Source: CAJQQY01 sp964564545
GTDB taxonomy: Bacteria; Bacteroidota; Bacteroidia; Chitinophagales; Saprospiraceae
DNA: 64,000 bases
Assembly (NCBI GenBank): GCA_964564545.1
Contig: CAZMBP010000042.1
Coordinates: forward strand, 1 to 64,000
Reading direction: 5' to 3'
Below the pieces are notes generated by a model, which had not been told where the DNA came from, made no database searches, and was given only the letters and a program-made list of their open reading frames with translations. Both the position numbers and the translations under genes were made by a program. Each line of letters opens with the position of its first letter. Within the stretch, counting starts at the first letter, position 1. This document shows positions 55,001-63,330 of this stretch, piece after piece.

Positions 55001-55396
55001 CTCTAATCCCTTCAACTCTGTTAGCGGACTTATATCTTTTATTTCCCAAATTACTCCCTCCGTTTTATATTCACCTATTTCAGGCGTAATGATGAGTATT
55101 TTTAGATCTTTTAATCTAATTATATCTCTAGGAATTTCACTCAAAATGTTAGGCTCTCGATAAACCGCTTTCCTTTTTACAGCCTTTTTAGTTTGCTTTT
55201 TTTGTTGAGCTGCTTTCTCTTCTTCTGTTATATATCCATTCGTAATCACCAATTCCTCCAACCAATCCATCTCAAAGACCTCTCTTGGAATTTCTATCAA
55301 CCCACAATCACTAAGAATTAACTTCCCAGTTCTTTCTTTCATCTCTCTTTCAATAATTTCCCTCGCCATTCGAGGCGTTTGTCTATCTACATTCAT
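52034..55396 (-). CDS. LRR-Roc-COR-TIR protein (ROCO family with C-terminal TIR domain)
   Basis: A 1,120-residue cytoplasmic multidomain protein with no signal peptide. Residues about 25-300 contain leucine-rich repeats (about nine units such as LDLSYNDISDISFLSYLKNL), interrupted by a Lys-rich segment at 60-80. Residues 378-560 are a Roc GTPase: P-loop GNSGAGKT (386-393), DFGGQE (442-447) and NKVD (515-518). Residues about 590-900 match the COR dimerisation region. Residues 967-1110 form a TIR domain (PLKVFFSYSHKD, YIWEKEI); Glu1044 aligns with the catalytic glutamate of SARM1-type NADases. The architecture suggests a GTP-controlled sensor whose TIR effector depletes NAD+, i.e. immune-like or cell-death function. 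That is inference; it is a solitary gene, adjacent to a WG-repeat gene. Confidence 0.88.
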   Translation of the reverse strand: MNVDRQTPRMAREIIEREMKERTGKLILSDCGLIEIPREVFEMDWLEELVITNGYITEEEKAAQQKKQTKKAVKRKAVYREPNILSEIPRDIIRLKDLKILIITPEIGEYKTEGVIWEIKDISPLTELKGLEYIDLSKNRISDIGGLRNLKNLQFLDLSSNGISILPFPENLDELQSLILQNNDISDISFAHDLKKINSLDLSYNDISDISFLSYLKNLKSLNLDFNKISDISTIVNLEKLESLNLSQNSIRDITPLAMLYNLHSLTIESNWIKEIEPLINVPKLKVLFIEGNNISDCPPEVWQTNDIQQIRAFFEGRTRDITSNIQQEIEIQPNLEIPSSNIPPIFDEQTRDILDGNKNFEDLFEEKDEVKPTPEIDDVKLIFVGNSGAGKTQLSKFFENGKLDKKRETTHGIRLNRWLPKGKVSPAFKSLKDKVAANIWDFGGQEYYHGTFRLFLSNHAVYILLWETDTNRNDIISTEVREEDSEDLQHYHYKYWLDNIRHFAPDSPILIVQNKVDKDQRQRISTTWIDEYNIFGDHHISLHEAAKTGTSKYKWSFDTFCNDLSDCFDEILKRKAEQKRSIAWLKIRDAVVEVSKAKRKNSKNPFSKHLKVGKSINIKDFEKACLEIEPELTENETYTMPRWLHNSGLVIYFGNDEILNDTVYLDPIWVTTGIYKILNETVRARSGVFSKKDIHAKKGLDEETVLALMKEMEIVFEKVDEPDTFVAPQYLPETHPVEDLYAIAANGMQQKAYYVRLPLYFFRKVLQRMIFFYGMSQNVDAKYYWKQGILFEKKGTKVMFKGIMPSQESDSMDDQSMDNEHGVFLIGAQPSAAARDIQKEVFHIIAEILDEKDLTKIHRENSGLEFSLNEQKNLKSKIIYSDIHHRANSWTTKYEKEDAPRWLKKMEVSTNGEDFVNYLKLCNENRKESVFIKSIPNIMFDGELAPEKRLRIHDFELLLDDQPQRPLKVFFSYSHKDTAIMNQLAVHLAPLKRLEKIETWSDKAIQAGDEWDESIKSNLRNSDIILFLVSADFIASSYIWEKEIPLAMELKNNSSERVKRVIPIYLRPFDFSGLAFSDMEMIPKEPKAQQLKAISQWENTDEAFMEVAKSIREVIENTK

Positions 55397-55510
55397 AATC
55401 CAATATTGATTTTTTGAAATTGAAATATAACGAAAAATAAAATACTAAATATAAAAGCAGTCACTCATTTTTTGAAGAGTTAGATCAATTAAAATAAGAT
55501 TTCAATTAAT

Positions 55511-57094
55511 CTATTTTTGTTCCTCATAAATTCTATACTCATTACCTTTAATCACCCAAAGGTATTTCTCATTAATCCAATGAATCCGATCAACTACATC
55601 CTCTGTTAAGAAAACCAAATTTCCTTGTAAGTCAGCTAGTCCCATTTTACCATCAGGAGTAACTAATCGAAGTAGACTGCAAATCGAACCATCATTTTTG
55701 ACTTGATTATAGAAGGGAGAAATTCTTTTATAATCAATCGGTAATACTAATTTTCCCTGTTCATTAATCAATCCTTCTTTTTTATTTTTTATTACTAAAA
55801 GTAGTGAAGGCGTGTAGTAATAAACGGAATCATAATCTACAACATTCAGTAATTCAGCTTGACGATTATAGAGATGATATTTTGCTACTCCAGTTGTATC
55901 TTTTCTTTTGACACCAAGAATGGTTTGTATTCGATCATATTGTTTTTCTCCATGAATCGGACTTGTTGCCATGGTAGATTCTATTGGTGGTGCAAGTATG
56001 GTTTTTCCATTTCCATCCAACCAAGCAATTTCTCTTTCTGTTCTTCCATTGACTCGTTCGGTTTTTTCGGTAACCAAATCATCAGGTGATAAAACATATA
56101 CCCGACGGCGATCTTTAGGGAGCACTACTTCTCCAGATTTATTGATAATGATACTAGTATTATTCGGATAAAACAATTGCACATAGCCGTGCGCCAAAAT
56201 GTAAAACTTTTTAAATTCTGCAGGAAAAAGAGTATTAAATTCTTTGTCGCAAAGTCCGAAAAATCTTTTATCCTCTCTGTACTCTCTAAAAATATAACCT
56301 ACCGCTCTTGCTGATTTAACAATCGTTTTTCCCTTGGTATCAATTGGTTTTCCATCCAAATCCCAAAAGTGCGAATCACTTCTAGTACGATGTTCATTGA
56401 CAATATAATTTTCCTTAATGGAAGGAATATTCTCTCGTTCAGGAGGAACAATAATTCCAGTTTTGGAAGAAATTATCCCACTCAATCTACTCTTTGAAAT
56501 ATTAAAAAGGTAATCATGAAATCGATTGGGTTTGACGTAGGAAAATTTTTCTTCAAACAAGGGCTTCCCTTGAAAATCAAGAAATAAATACTCTCTTCTA
56601 TTAGTCACTGCAATGATCGCATGAGAGTTTGCAATTTGCAAAGACATGTAATTTGTAGAATCTGGAAAAGGAGTCTCTTGCCCCAACGTATCAATAAAAA
56701 GCCATTGCTCATTTTTTTTTCCTAAAACTTTTCCTTCGACAAACTTCTTTCCTAAATAATCATATTCAACAGGAATGATTACATCGCCTCTTCGATTTAC
56801 AAACCCAAATTTATCTTTATTCTTTGCCGGAACTCGTATGTTTTTGGAAAATTGAATCGGCTGAGTTCCTTCAATCTTGGAAGGACGAATGGCTGATCCA
56901 TCAAGCGTAGAAATATGCAAATTAGAATAAGTACCTTTCTTCGTATTTCCTATGATTACAAAATCTAACCCAGGATCATTTAAAAACACTCTTTCAGCAT
57001 TATCAAACTTAAAGCTATTAATGAGTTTAAAATTTTGCCCAAAAACAATTGAGGGAAAAAATAATAGTAGAAATATTTTTATTTTTTTTGACAT
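55511..57094 (-). CDS. Secreted WG-repeat protein
   Basis: A 527-residue exported protein with a signal peptide (MSKKIKIFLLLFFPSIVFGQ). The body carries repeated units of the WG-repeat kind, in which a Gly-containing motif recurs about every 30-45 residues (KFGFVNRRGDVIIPVEYDYL, GKMGLADLQGNLVFL, KEGLINEQGKLVLPIDYKRI). These form a beta-propeller-like surface protein with no known catalytic site. ATG 57094 gives the signal peptide; an in-frame GTG 90 bases upstream would place a long hydrophilic leader in front and is rejected. A possible -7 box TATTTTTG (57173-57180, minus strand) lies upstream but without its TTTG. The role is unknown. Confidence 0.85.
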   Translation of the reverse strand: MSKKIKIFLLLFFPSIVFGQNFKLINSFKFDNAERVFLNDPGLDFVIIGNTKKGTYSNLHISTLDGSAIRPSKIEGTQPIQFSKNIRVPAKNKDKFGFVNRRGDVIIPVEYDYLGKKFVEGKVLGKKNEQWLFIDTLGQETPFPDSTNYMSLQIANSHAIIAVTNRREYLFLDFQGKPLFEEKFSYVKPNRFHDYLFNISKSRLSGIISSKTGIIVPPERENIPSIKENYIVNEHRTRSDSHFWDLDGKPIDTKGKTIVKSARAVGYIFREYREDKRFFGLCDKEFNTLFPAEFKKFYILAHGYVQLFYPNNTSIIINKSGEVVLPKDRRRVYVLSPDDLVTEKTERVNGRTEREIAWLDGNGKTILAPPIESTMATSPIHGEKQYDRIQTILGVKRKDTTGVAKYHLYNRQAELLNVVDYDSVYYYTPSLLLVIKNKKEGLINEQGKLVLPIDYKRISPFYNQVKNDGSICSLLRLVTPDGKMGLADLQGNLVFLTEDVVDRIHWINEKYLWVIKGNEYRIYEEQK

Positions 57095-57312
57095 CACTAA
57101 TGAAATTAATTTGAAGTAGGTTATAATTTTTTTTAACCGAATATAATGAAGATGTTTTAAAACAACTTCAACCAAAAATACCACTCTCCTTATTTTCTAT
57201 TTGACAAAACGGGAATCTATTTTGTCGCCTATTTCTCTATCGACTCTTCTCCTTCTTTTTATCCTTTCGAAAAAAATATCTTTGGTTTTTATTTTCAATC
57301 AAAAAACAACTT

Positions 57313-58401
57313 ATGAAAAAAAATCAACTTTTCTTTTTTCTTCTCTTTTGCGTTTTCCAAGTTCAAAGTCAAACTTTAACCCAAATCGAATCCGTAGAAT
57401 ATGATGCTTCTCAAAACAGGTTTCTTATTTCCAACGGAAATAATATTATCGCTCGGGCAAGCAATGGCGATCTAAGTTTCTTTGGATCAGAAGGAGCTAC
57501 TCATGGAATGGAAGTTTTGGGAAATCATCTTTTTGCAATTGATGGATCGACCATTCGAGGTTTCGAATTAGATACAGAAAATGAAGTGATGACTTTCAAT
57601 ATTTCAGGAGCTAGTTTTTTAAATGGGTTAACAAATGATGGCGTTTCCACACTTTATGCGACTGATTTTTCTGGAAAGAAAATTTATAAAATTGATGTGG
57701 CAGACTTGTCTAATCCATCTTTTGAAATCATTGTAAACAATACTGGTTCTACTCCCAACGGAATCGTTTTCGATGGAGACAATAACCGTTTGATTTTTGT
57801 CAACTGGGGAAATAATGCTCCAATCAAAGCAGTTGATCTTTCCGATAATTCCGTCAGTACGATTGTCACGACCAGCGTTGGAAATATCGATGGTATCGAC
57901 GAAGACAATGATGGCAATTATTATATCGCTTATTGGAATCCGAGTAAAATTGCTAAGTATGACAATGCTTTTGCGAATCCTCCTGAAGTAATTTCTACTC
58001 CATTCTTAAATAACCCAGCTGATATCTGTTATGCTAAAGAGATTGATACTCTAGCTATTCCACATTATCCAAGTGGAATTGATCAAGTAACTTTTGTTGG
58101 TTTTGAACCAGATACCATTTCTTCCATTTATGATATTTATTCTAATGATTTTGAGTTAGAAGTTTTTCCAAATCCAGTTACAGAAAGCTCAGTTATTCGA
58201 TTTTCTTTAGATAAAAAAACTTCCTTACAACTATCTATTTTGAATCAAGAAGGAAAAATAGTCAAAACACTTTTGCAAGGAGAACAAATGAAAGGTGAGC
58301 ATACTATTTCATTTGCGAGCATGAAAATTCCTGCTGGAATTTATTGGCTTTCGCTCGAAGCAATTAATATTAGAAAAACAATTTCGATTCAAGTAAACTA
58401 A
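57313..58401 (+). CDS. Secreted beta-propeller (SMP-30/NHL-like) protein with T9SS type-A sorting domain
   Basis: A 362-residue exported protein. It has a signal peptide (LFFFLLFCVFQVQSQ), then about six blades of SMP-30/gluconolactonase-like propeller (TNDGVSTLYATDFSGKKIYK, PNGIVFDGDNNRLIFVNWG, GIDEDNDGNYYIAYW). The last 85 residues are a type-A sorting domain (FPNPVTESSVIRFSL, IPAGIYWLSLEA). It probably binds or hydrolyses a sugar lactone-like or peptide ligand at the cell surface, but no metal site is confirmed. Transcription is divergent from the WG-repeat gene. Confidence 0.87.
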   Translation: MKKNQLFFFLLFCVFQVQSQTLTQIESVEYDASQNRFLISNGNNIIARASNGDLSFFGSEGATHGMEVLGNHLFAIDGSTIRGFELDTENEVMTFNISGASFLNGLTNDGVSTLYATDFSGKKIYKIDVADLSNPSFEIIVNNTGSTPNGIVFDGDNNRLIFVNWGNNAPIKAVDLSDNSVSTIVTTSVGNIDGIDEDNDGNYYIAYWNPSKIAKYDNAFANPPEVISTPFLNNPADICYAKEIDTLAIPHYPSGIDQVTFVGFEPDTISSIYDIYSNDFELEVFPNPVTESSVIRFSLDKKTSLQLSILNQEGKIVKTLLQGEQMKGEHTISFASMKIPAGIYWLSLEAINIRKTISIQVN

Positions 58402-58448
58402 CCTTCCATTGTCTTGTTCAAAAGATATAAACATTGCCCAAAAACTAT

Positions 58449-58456
58449 TACTTTTG
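58449..58456 (+). promoter_or_regulatory. Candidate -7 box for the thiolase gene
   Basis: TACTTTTG matches the Bacteroidota -7 consensus and lies 42 bases before the ATG at 58498. No TTTG was found at 19-21 bases upstream, so this is a half-match only. Confidence 0.4.
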
Positions 58457-58497
58457 CGGCATCAAACCATTTTAACCATTTATAACTAATAAAAAAC

Positions 58498-59679
58498 ATG
58501 AAAGAAGTTTATATCGTATCAGCAGTAAGAACTCCGATGGGAAGTTTTGGAGGTGCATTATCTAGTTTTTCTGCCGTTCAATTGGGATCATTCGCCATCG
58601 AAGGCGCATTAAAAAAAGCAAAGGTTAGACCGTCAAGAGTCCAAGAAGTTTACATGGGAAATGTAGTTTCAGCAGGACTTGGTCAAGCACCTGCTAGACA
58701 AGCAGCTTTAGGTGCTGGCATCGGTCAAAATGTTCCTTGTACGACTATCAATAAAGTTTGCTCATCAGGAATGAAATCAATCATGATTGGAGCAGCAAAT
58801 ATTATGATCGGCCAAGCTGATATCATCGTAGCAGGAGGAATGGAAAGCATGAGTAATATTCCTTTTTATGCACCAAAAATGCGTTGGGGAAATAAATTTG
58901 GAAATGCACATTTCATCGATGGACTTGTTCAAGATGGTTTGCAAGATGCTTATGGAAAAATGCCAATGGGTGTTTGTGCAGATGCAACTGCTAAAAAATA
59001 TGACTTCACTCGAGAGCAACAAGATGCTTTTGCCATTCAATCTTACGAGCGAGCAGCAGCAGCAACTGACGATGGATCTTTCGCAGATGAAATCGTACCA
59101 GTAACTGTTCCTAAAAGAAGAGGTGACGCCATCGTTGTTTCAAAAGATGAAGAATACACAAAAGTAAAATTCGAAAAAATCCCTGCACTTCGAGCAGCCT
59201 TCACTAAAGATGGAACGGTGACTGCAGCCAATGCATCTACAATTAATGATGGAGCATCAGCAGTAGTTTTGGCAAGTGCAGAAGCGGTGAAAAAATATAA
59301 ATTAAAACCAGTTGCAAAAATTCTTTCATTTGCTGATGCTGCTCACGAACCAGAATGGTTCACTACAGCTCCTCCAAAGGCTGCTAAAAAAGCAATGAAA
59401 TTAGCTGGCATCAAAAAATCAGATATTGATTATTACGAAGTGAATGAAGCATTCGCAGCAGTAACGATGGCCTTCAATAAAGAGATGAGATTGAAAGAAA
59501 ATAAAGTGAATGTTTTTGGTGGTGCAGTTTCTTTAGGTCACCCACTTGGAGCTTCTGGAGCAAGAATTTTGACTACCTTAAATAATGTTTTACATCAGAA
59601 AGATGCAAACGTTGGTTTAGCAGCAATTTGTAATGGTGGTGGTGGTGCTTCATCAATGATTATTGAGCGAATTAAGTAA
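58498..59679 (+). CDS. Acetyl-CoA C-acyltransferase (thiolase)
   Basis: A 393-residue cytoplasmic thiolase. The acyl-accepting Cys88 lies in NKVCSSGMKS, and the catalytic pair is His348 in SLGHPLGASG and Cys378 in CNGGGGAS. Positions 348 and 378 are the numbers of the well-studied Zoogloea enzyme, so the fold is complete. It condenses or cleaves acyl-CoA with CoA in fatty-acid beta-oxidation or acetoacetyl-CoA synthesis. Whether it is the degradative or biosynthetic type cannot be told from the sequence seen. It is a single-gene unit with its own terminator. Confidence 0.97.
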   Translation: MKEVYIVSAVRTPMGSFGGALSSFSAVQLGSFAIEGALKKAKVRPSRVQEVYMGNVVSAGLGQAPARQAALGAGIGQNVPCTTINKVCSSGMKSIMIGAANIMIGQADIIVAGGMESMSNIPFYAPKMRWGNKFGNAHFIDGLVQDGLQDAYGKMPMGVCADATAKKYDFTREQQDAFAIQSYERAAAATDDGSFADEIVPVTVPKRRGDAIVVSKDEEYTKVKFEKIPALRAAFTKDGTVTAANASTINDGASAVVLASAEAVKKYKLKPVAKILSFADAAHEPEWFTTAPPKAAKKAMKLAGIKKSDIDYYEVNEAFAAVTMAFNKEMRLKENKVNVFGGAVSLGHPLGASGARILTTLNNVLHQKDANVGLAAICNGGGGASSMIIERIK

Positions 59680-59706
59680 TTTAATTTTGATATAACAAAG
59701 GTTAAC

Positions 59707-59739
59707 AACCCGGATTTTCTGATAAAGAAAATTCGGGTT
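59707..59739 (+). terminator. Terminator of the thiolase gene
   Basis: A 13-bp stem with one G-T mismatch (aacccggattttc and gaaaattcgggtt, 59707-59719 and 59727-59739) is followed on the plus strand by a T-run (ttcttttgttttc), 28 bases past the stop. The rest of the 59680-59944 gap shows only a weak TAnnTTAG-like sequence and no coding frame. Confidence 0.9.
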
Positions 59740-59944
59740 TTCTTTTGTTTTCATGCGTTTCATTTGGTTAAAAAAGCAGTTACAAAAACTCTATTCCTTC
59801 AAAAACATTTTCCAAAAAACCCTTAATCATAACCAACTGAATATCAAATACTTAAACTTCAATACTTAGTCAAAAAAGAATATCCATTCCAAGTTTTTTG
59901 CTTCAAAAAATCGTACCTTAGTTATCCACCAAAACAAGTGAATT

Positions 59945-60967
59945 ATGACTAAAACAAATCACCTTAGCAAGGGACATTTAGCCTTAATTTTTGGAGTCCC
60001 ACTTTTCTTGATTTTAGGAATTACTTACCTCTCTTTTCTTCCTGTTTTCGCTTCGCAAAACCTTTCTTATGCAATTACTTTAGATTTAATTTTTACGGTT
60101 CCAATTGTTTATTTTTTATTGATTCGGAAGACTAAAATTCCAAAAGGAACGGCTGTTACTTTTCTAATTTTAGGTGTAGTGATCGCTTCCTACATTATTC
60201 CAAAAGAACATCAAACGATTATCAATTTCGCTAAACAATTTTTAATCCCCGTAATTGAAATTTCCATTTTCACCTTTGTAGTTCATAGGATTCGGAAAGT
60301 GTATAAAAATTTCAAAGGAGCGAAAGAAAATGCTCCCGACTTTATGGCAACATTGCGAATTGCCGTTTCAGAAATTTTACCAAAGAAAGTTGTCGAGCCA
60401 TTTGTTCTAGAAATCGCAATGATCTATTATTGCTTCTTCGCATGGAAAAAACCAATACTCCCTAACAATGCTTTTACATATCACAAAAGAAGTGATGTTA
60501 CTTTAATTTTTGGAGTCTTCATCGGGTTAATTTTAGTAGAAACATTTGCATTTCACATTTTAGTTGAAAGATGGAGTCCAATTGTTGCTTGGATTGGCAC
60601 AAGTTTGAGTTTGTATTCTATCATCCAAATTATGGGAATCATCAAGTCTGCTTCTCGTAGACCAATCCTCCTAAAAGATAAAAAAGTAATCTTGCGATTT
60701 GGAATGATGTCGGAAACTGAAGTTGCTTACGATGAAATTGAAAAGGTTGAATTAAGTCAACGAACGATTAGCGATAATCCTTTAGTAAAAAAATTAGGCA
60801 CAGAACTCACTTCTCATAATGTTGTAATTTATTTAAAAAAAGAAAATATCTTACACGGACTTTTTGGAATAAAAAACGATTTCAAAATTCTTTCACTTTT
60901 TGTGGATGATCATAAAAAGTTTAAAGAAGAAATTGACCAAAGAATTTCACCTGAAACAAAAGAATAA
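59945..60967 (+). CDS. Multi-pass membrane protein of unknown function
   Basis: A 340-residue protein with about six to eight hydrophobic segments (residues about 10-120, and 175-240) and a C-terminal cytoplasmic region of about 90 residues that has the alternating beta-strand character of a PH-like domain (LKDKKVILRFGMMSETEVAY). It is not recognised as a transporter and no signal peptide precedes the first helix. The next gene starts 2 bases after its stop, so both are one operon. It could help anchor or supply substrate to that secreted phosphodiester glycosidase; this is inference from position only. Confidence 0.65.
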   Translation: MTKTNHLSKGHLALIFGVPLFLILGITYLSFLPVFASQNLSYAITLDLIFTVPIVYFLLIRKTKIPKGTAVTFLILGVVIASYIIPKEHQTIINFAKQFLIPVIEISIFTFVVHRIRKVYKNFKGAKENAPDFMATLRIAVSEILPKKVVEPFVLEIAMIYYCFFAWKKPILPNNAFTYHKRSDVTLIFGVFIGLILVETFAFHILVERWSPIVAWIGTSLSLYSIIQIMGIIKSASRRPILLKDKKVILRFGMMSETEVAYDEIEKVELSQRTISDNPLVKKLGTELTSHNVVIYLKKENILHGLFGIKNDFKILSLFVDDHKKFKEEIDQRISPETKE

Positions 60968-60969
60968 TA

Positions 60970-61764
60970 ATGTCTAAAAATCCATTTCCAAAAGGAATAG
61001 CAAATTTGACTTTTATCATTTGTTATTCCTTTTTTTTAAGCATCATTTGTACCTCTTGCTCTGCTCAAACTGCTCCACAAAATTTAATCAAAATAGATGC
61101 ACAAGAAATTACTTATCGCAATCAAAAATTTGATATCGTAAAAATTGACTTACGAAAAACACCTGTACAGTTTTTTTGGAAAAATAAAAACGGACAACTC
61201 ATTCGCAGTCTAGAAAATTTGAAAAAAGAAATTGAGAATGATAAGAACGAACTACTTTTTGCAATGAATGCAGGCATGTACCAACTTGATCGAAATCCAC
61301 AAGGACTTTATATCGAAAATGGAAAAACGATCAAAACATTAGATACTTTACCAGATGGTTACGGCAATTTTTATCTCCAACCCAATGGTGTGTTTTTTAT
61401 AAAAAATGATTCAGCAGGAGTTTTACCCAGCACTCTTTTTTCTCAAAAAAATATACACCCAACTTGGGCTACTCAATCTGGCCCAATGCTTTTGATTAAT
61501 AAGAAAGTGCATCCAGTTTTCAAGGAAGGTTCTACAAATTTGAATATTCGAAATGGCGTAGGTGTCATTTCCAAACATGAGATCGTATTTGTGATTTCGC
61601 ATAAGGAGGTGAACTTATATGATTTTGCTATGTTGTTCAAAGAAAAATTGAATTGTAAGAATGCATTGTATCTGGATGGTTTTGTTTCGAGAGCTTATAT
61701 TCCGCAGTTGAATCGGAAAGATTTGGATGGGAATTTTGGGGTGATGATTGGAGTATTTAAATGA
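60970..61764 (+). CDS. Phosphodiester glycosidase-family (DUF2233/NAGPA-like) protein
   Basis: A 264-residue exported or lipid-anchored protein (hydrophobic segment YSFFLSIICTSCSAQ; Cys30 or so could be lipidated). The family hallmarks are visible: NAGMYQ...PQGLYIENG, QPNGVFF, ATQSGPMLL, NIRNGVGV and ALYLDGFVSRAY. Homologues remove N-acetylglucosamine-1-phosphate caps or split sugar phosphodiesters. The conserved Asp in LYLDGF and the Asn in MNAG are likely active-site residues. It starts 2 bases after the membrane-protein gene. Confidence 0.88.
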   Translation: MSKNPFPKGIANLTFIICYSFFLSIICTSCSAQTAPQNLIKIDAQEITYRNQKFDIVKIDLRKTPVQFFWKNKNGQLIRSLENLKKEIENDKNELLFAMNAGMYQLDRNPQGLYIENGKTIKTLDTLPDGYGNFYLQPNGVFFIKNDSAGVLPSTLFSQKNIHPTWATQSGPMLLINKKVHPVFKEGSTNLNIRNGVGVISKHEIVFVISHKEVNLYDFAMLFKEKLNCKNALYLDGFVSRAYIPQLNRKDLDGNFGVMIGVFK

Positions 61765-61841
61765 CTTTCACCCCACTTCTAGGAACAAAATATTAGGAAA
61801 AAGTTAACTATCAACCGTTCAGCATTAATCATTAAAATGCT

Positions 61842-61849
61842 TATTTTTG
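61842..61849 (+). promoter_or_regulatory. Candidate -7 box for metF
   Basis: TATTTTTG matches TAnnTTTG and lies 45 bases before the ATG at 61894. A matching TTTG at 19-21 bases upstream was not found. The stretch just upstream (61804-61820, gttaactatcaaccgtt) resembles one arm of the palindromic element in the rplJ-rplL spacer. Confidence 0.4.
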
Positions 61850-61893
61850 CCCCTTCAAAAAAAACTGTTCACATATTTATATAAATTTTCACA

Positions 61894-62850
61894 ATGAAAG
61901 TAACGGAATATTTTGAGAAGTCGAATGGAGAAACACTTATTTCATTCGAGGTTTTACCGCCACTCAAAGGAGGAAGTATGAAAGCCATTTTTGATGTTTT
62001 GGATCCTTTGATGGAATTCAAACCACCATTCATTGATGTGACTTACCATCGAGAAGATTTTATTTATAAGCAACGGGAAAGTGGTTATTATGAAAAAGCT
62101 GCTATCCGAAAACGTCCAGGAACAGTTGGAATTTGTGCAGCGATTATGCATCGATACGGAGTGGATGCTGTGCCGCATTTGTTGTGCGGAGGATTTACAA
62201 AAGAAGATACTGAAAACGCATTGATTGATTTGAATTTCCTAAATATCAATAATGTGTTGGCGCTGAGAGGAGATGCTCGAAAATTTGACGGAAAATTTAT
62301 TGGCGAACCTGATGGTCATCAATATGCCTTAGGTTTGATCAAACAAATTAACGATATCAACAATGGAAAATACCTCGATAAAAATATCGAGAATGGAGTT
62401 CCAACTGATTTTTGTATCGGGATAGCAGGTTATCCTGAAAAGCATTTTGAGTCTCCAAACTTGGCAACAGATTTAGCATTTACCAAAGAGAAAGTAGATG
62501 CCGGAGCAGATTATATTGTAACTCAAATGTTTTTCGATAATGAAAAATATTTTGAATATGTGGATGCTTGTCGAGCTAATGGAATAAATGTTCCTATCGT
62601 TCCTGGGTTAAAACCATTGACCAAAAAATATCAACTTAATTCTATCCCTCGACTTTTTCACATTAATATGCCTGAAGCATTATCGAAAGAAATGATGAAA
62701 GCAAAAGATGCTTATTCTAGAACTGAGGTCGGCATCGAATGGTTGATTGAACAATCCAAAGAATTAAAAGCAAAAGGAGCACCTTGCCTACATTATTATA
62801 CCATGGGTGACGTGGAAACGATTCGAAGAGTCGCAGAAGCAGTTTATTAA
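61894..62850 (+). CDS. metF: Methylenetetrahydrofolate reductase
   Basis: A 318-residue FAD-dependent cytoplasmic enzyme that reduces 5,10-methylene- to 5-methyl-tetrahydrofolate for methionine synthesis. The N-terminal SFEVLPPLKGG holds the essential Glu19. The folate/FAD motifs NVLALRGDAR and the C-terminal part with VTQMFFDNEKYFEYV and PGLKPLT are typical. The length is normal for bacterial MetF, without the eukaryotic regulatory domain. It is a single-gene unit. Confidence 0.97.
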   Translation: MKVTEYFEKSNGETLISFEVLPPLKGGSMKAIFDVLDPLMEFKPPFIDVTYHREDFIYKQRESGYYEKAAIRKRPGTVGICAAIMHRYGVDAVPHLLCGGFTKEDTENALIDLNFLNINNVLALRGDARKFDGKFIGEPDGHQYALGLIKQINDINNGKYLDKNIENGVPTDFCIGIAGYPEKHFESPNLATDLAFTKEKVDAGADYIVTQMFFDNEKYFEYVDACRANGINVPIVPGLKPLTKKYQLNSIPRLFHINMPEALSKEMMKAKDAYSRTEVGIEWLIEQSKELKAKGAPCLHYYTMGDVETIRRVAEAVY

Positions 62851-62868
62851 TTTTTGCAAATTATTAGG

Positions 62869-62897
62869 TATCGGATATCTTTTAAAGATATCCGATA
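62869..62897 (+). terminator. Hairpin downstream of metF
   Basis: A perfect 13-bp stem (tatcggatatctt and aagatatccgata, 62869-62881 and 62885-62897) with a 3-base loop lies 18 bases after the metF stop. No clear T-tract follows it, so its role as terminator is moderately supported; it may also be a transcript-stabilising hairpin. Confidence 0.65.
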
Positions 62898-63017
62898 TCT
62901 ACCTATGTTGTGCTCTGTATTTTACTTGCTGCTTTCTTGAATTACATTACTACTTTAGGAGCATTTGTCATTGCCATTTTAAGTTAAGTAAGTTATAATT
63001 ACTTCCCAGATTGCAAT

Positions 63018-63281
63018 ATGAAATACGTTGTGATTCTAACTAGAGTTATTGTTATTACCCTTACCAATTTTCTTTATTACCTTTTTCAAATGAAAAATCT
63101 AGATTCCGATTTTTCTAACACTTACCCTCTACTTTTTAAGGATACTTCGATTTGAAATACTTTTTCAGCGGATACCATGCTTTCTTTATTTTTGGGAGCA
63201 ATTATCTGGTTTTTTTTATTATTTGAAAAGGGTCAACAAAATTTGAATATTGAAAGAGCAAAACGTATGGATTCAATTTAG
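63018..63281 (+). pseudogene. Interrupted two-transmembrane reading frame with internal TGA
   Basis: From ATG 63018 the frame encodes 45 residues (MKYVVILTRVIVITLTNFLY at the start), reads TGA at 63153-63155, then continues open for 41 residues with a second hydrophobic stretch (LFLGAIIWFFLLF) and ends with TAG at 63279-63281. Two membrane segments in one frame separated by a single stop look like a short membrane protein gene with a nonsense mutation. Use of TGA as selenocysteine is very unlikely. It could also be chance in AT-rich sequence. Confidence 0.35.
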
Positions 63282-63330
63282 GGAAGTCTAAAATTTATTT
63301 TATTTTTAGTTCTCAATTAAACTTAAGAAT

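Larger units (their letters stand above)
62851..63330. other. Intergenic region between metF and the Lys-rich gene
   Basis: This 480-base AT-rich stretch contains the metF hairpin (62869-62897) and the interrupted two-helix reading frame at 63018-63281. Apart from these, no RNA gene or promoter match was seen. Confidence 0.5.

Noticed and set aside
57201..57404. Plus-strand frame overlapping the start of the propeller gene
   Set aside because: It is out of frame with the propeller gene, which has a signal peptide and sorting domain.
62807..62998. Short plus-strand frame overlapping the end of metF
   Set aside because: It overlaps the conserved C-terminus of MetF in another frame and covers the terminator hairpin.
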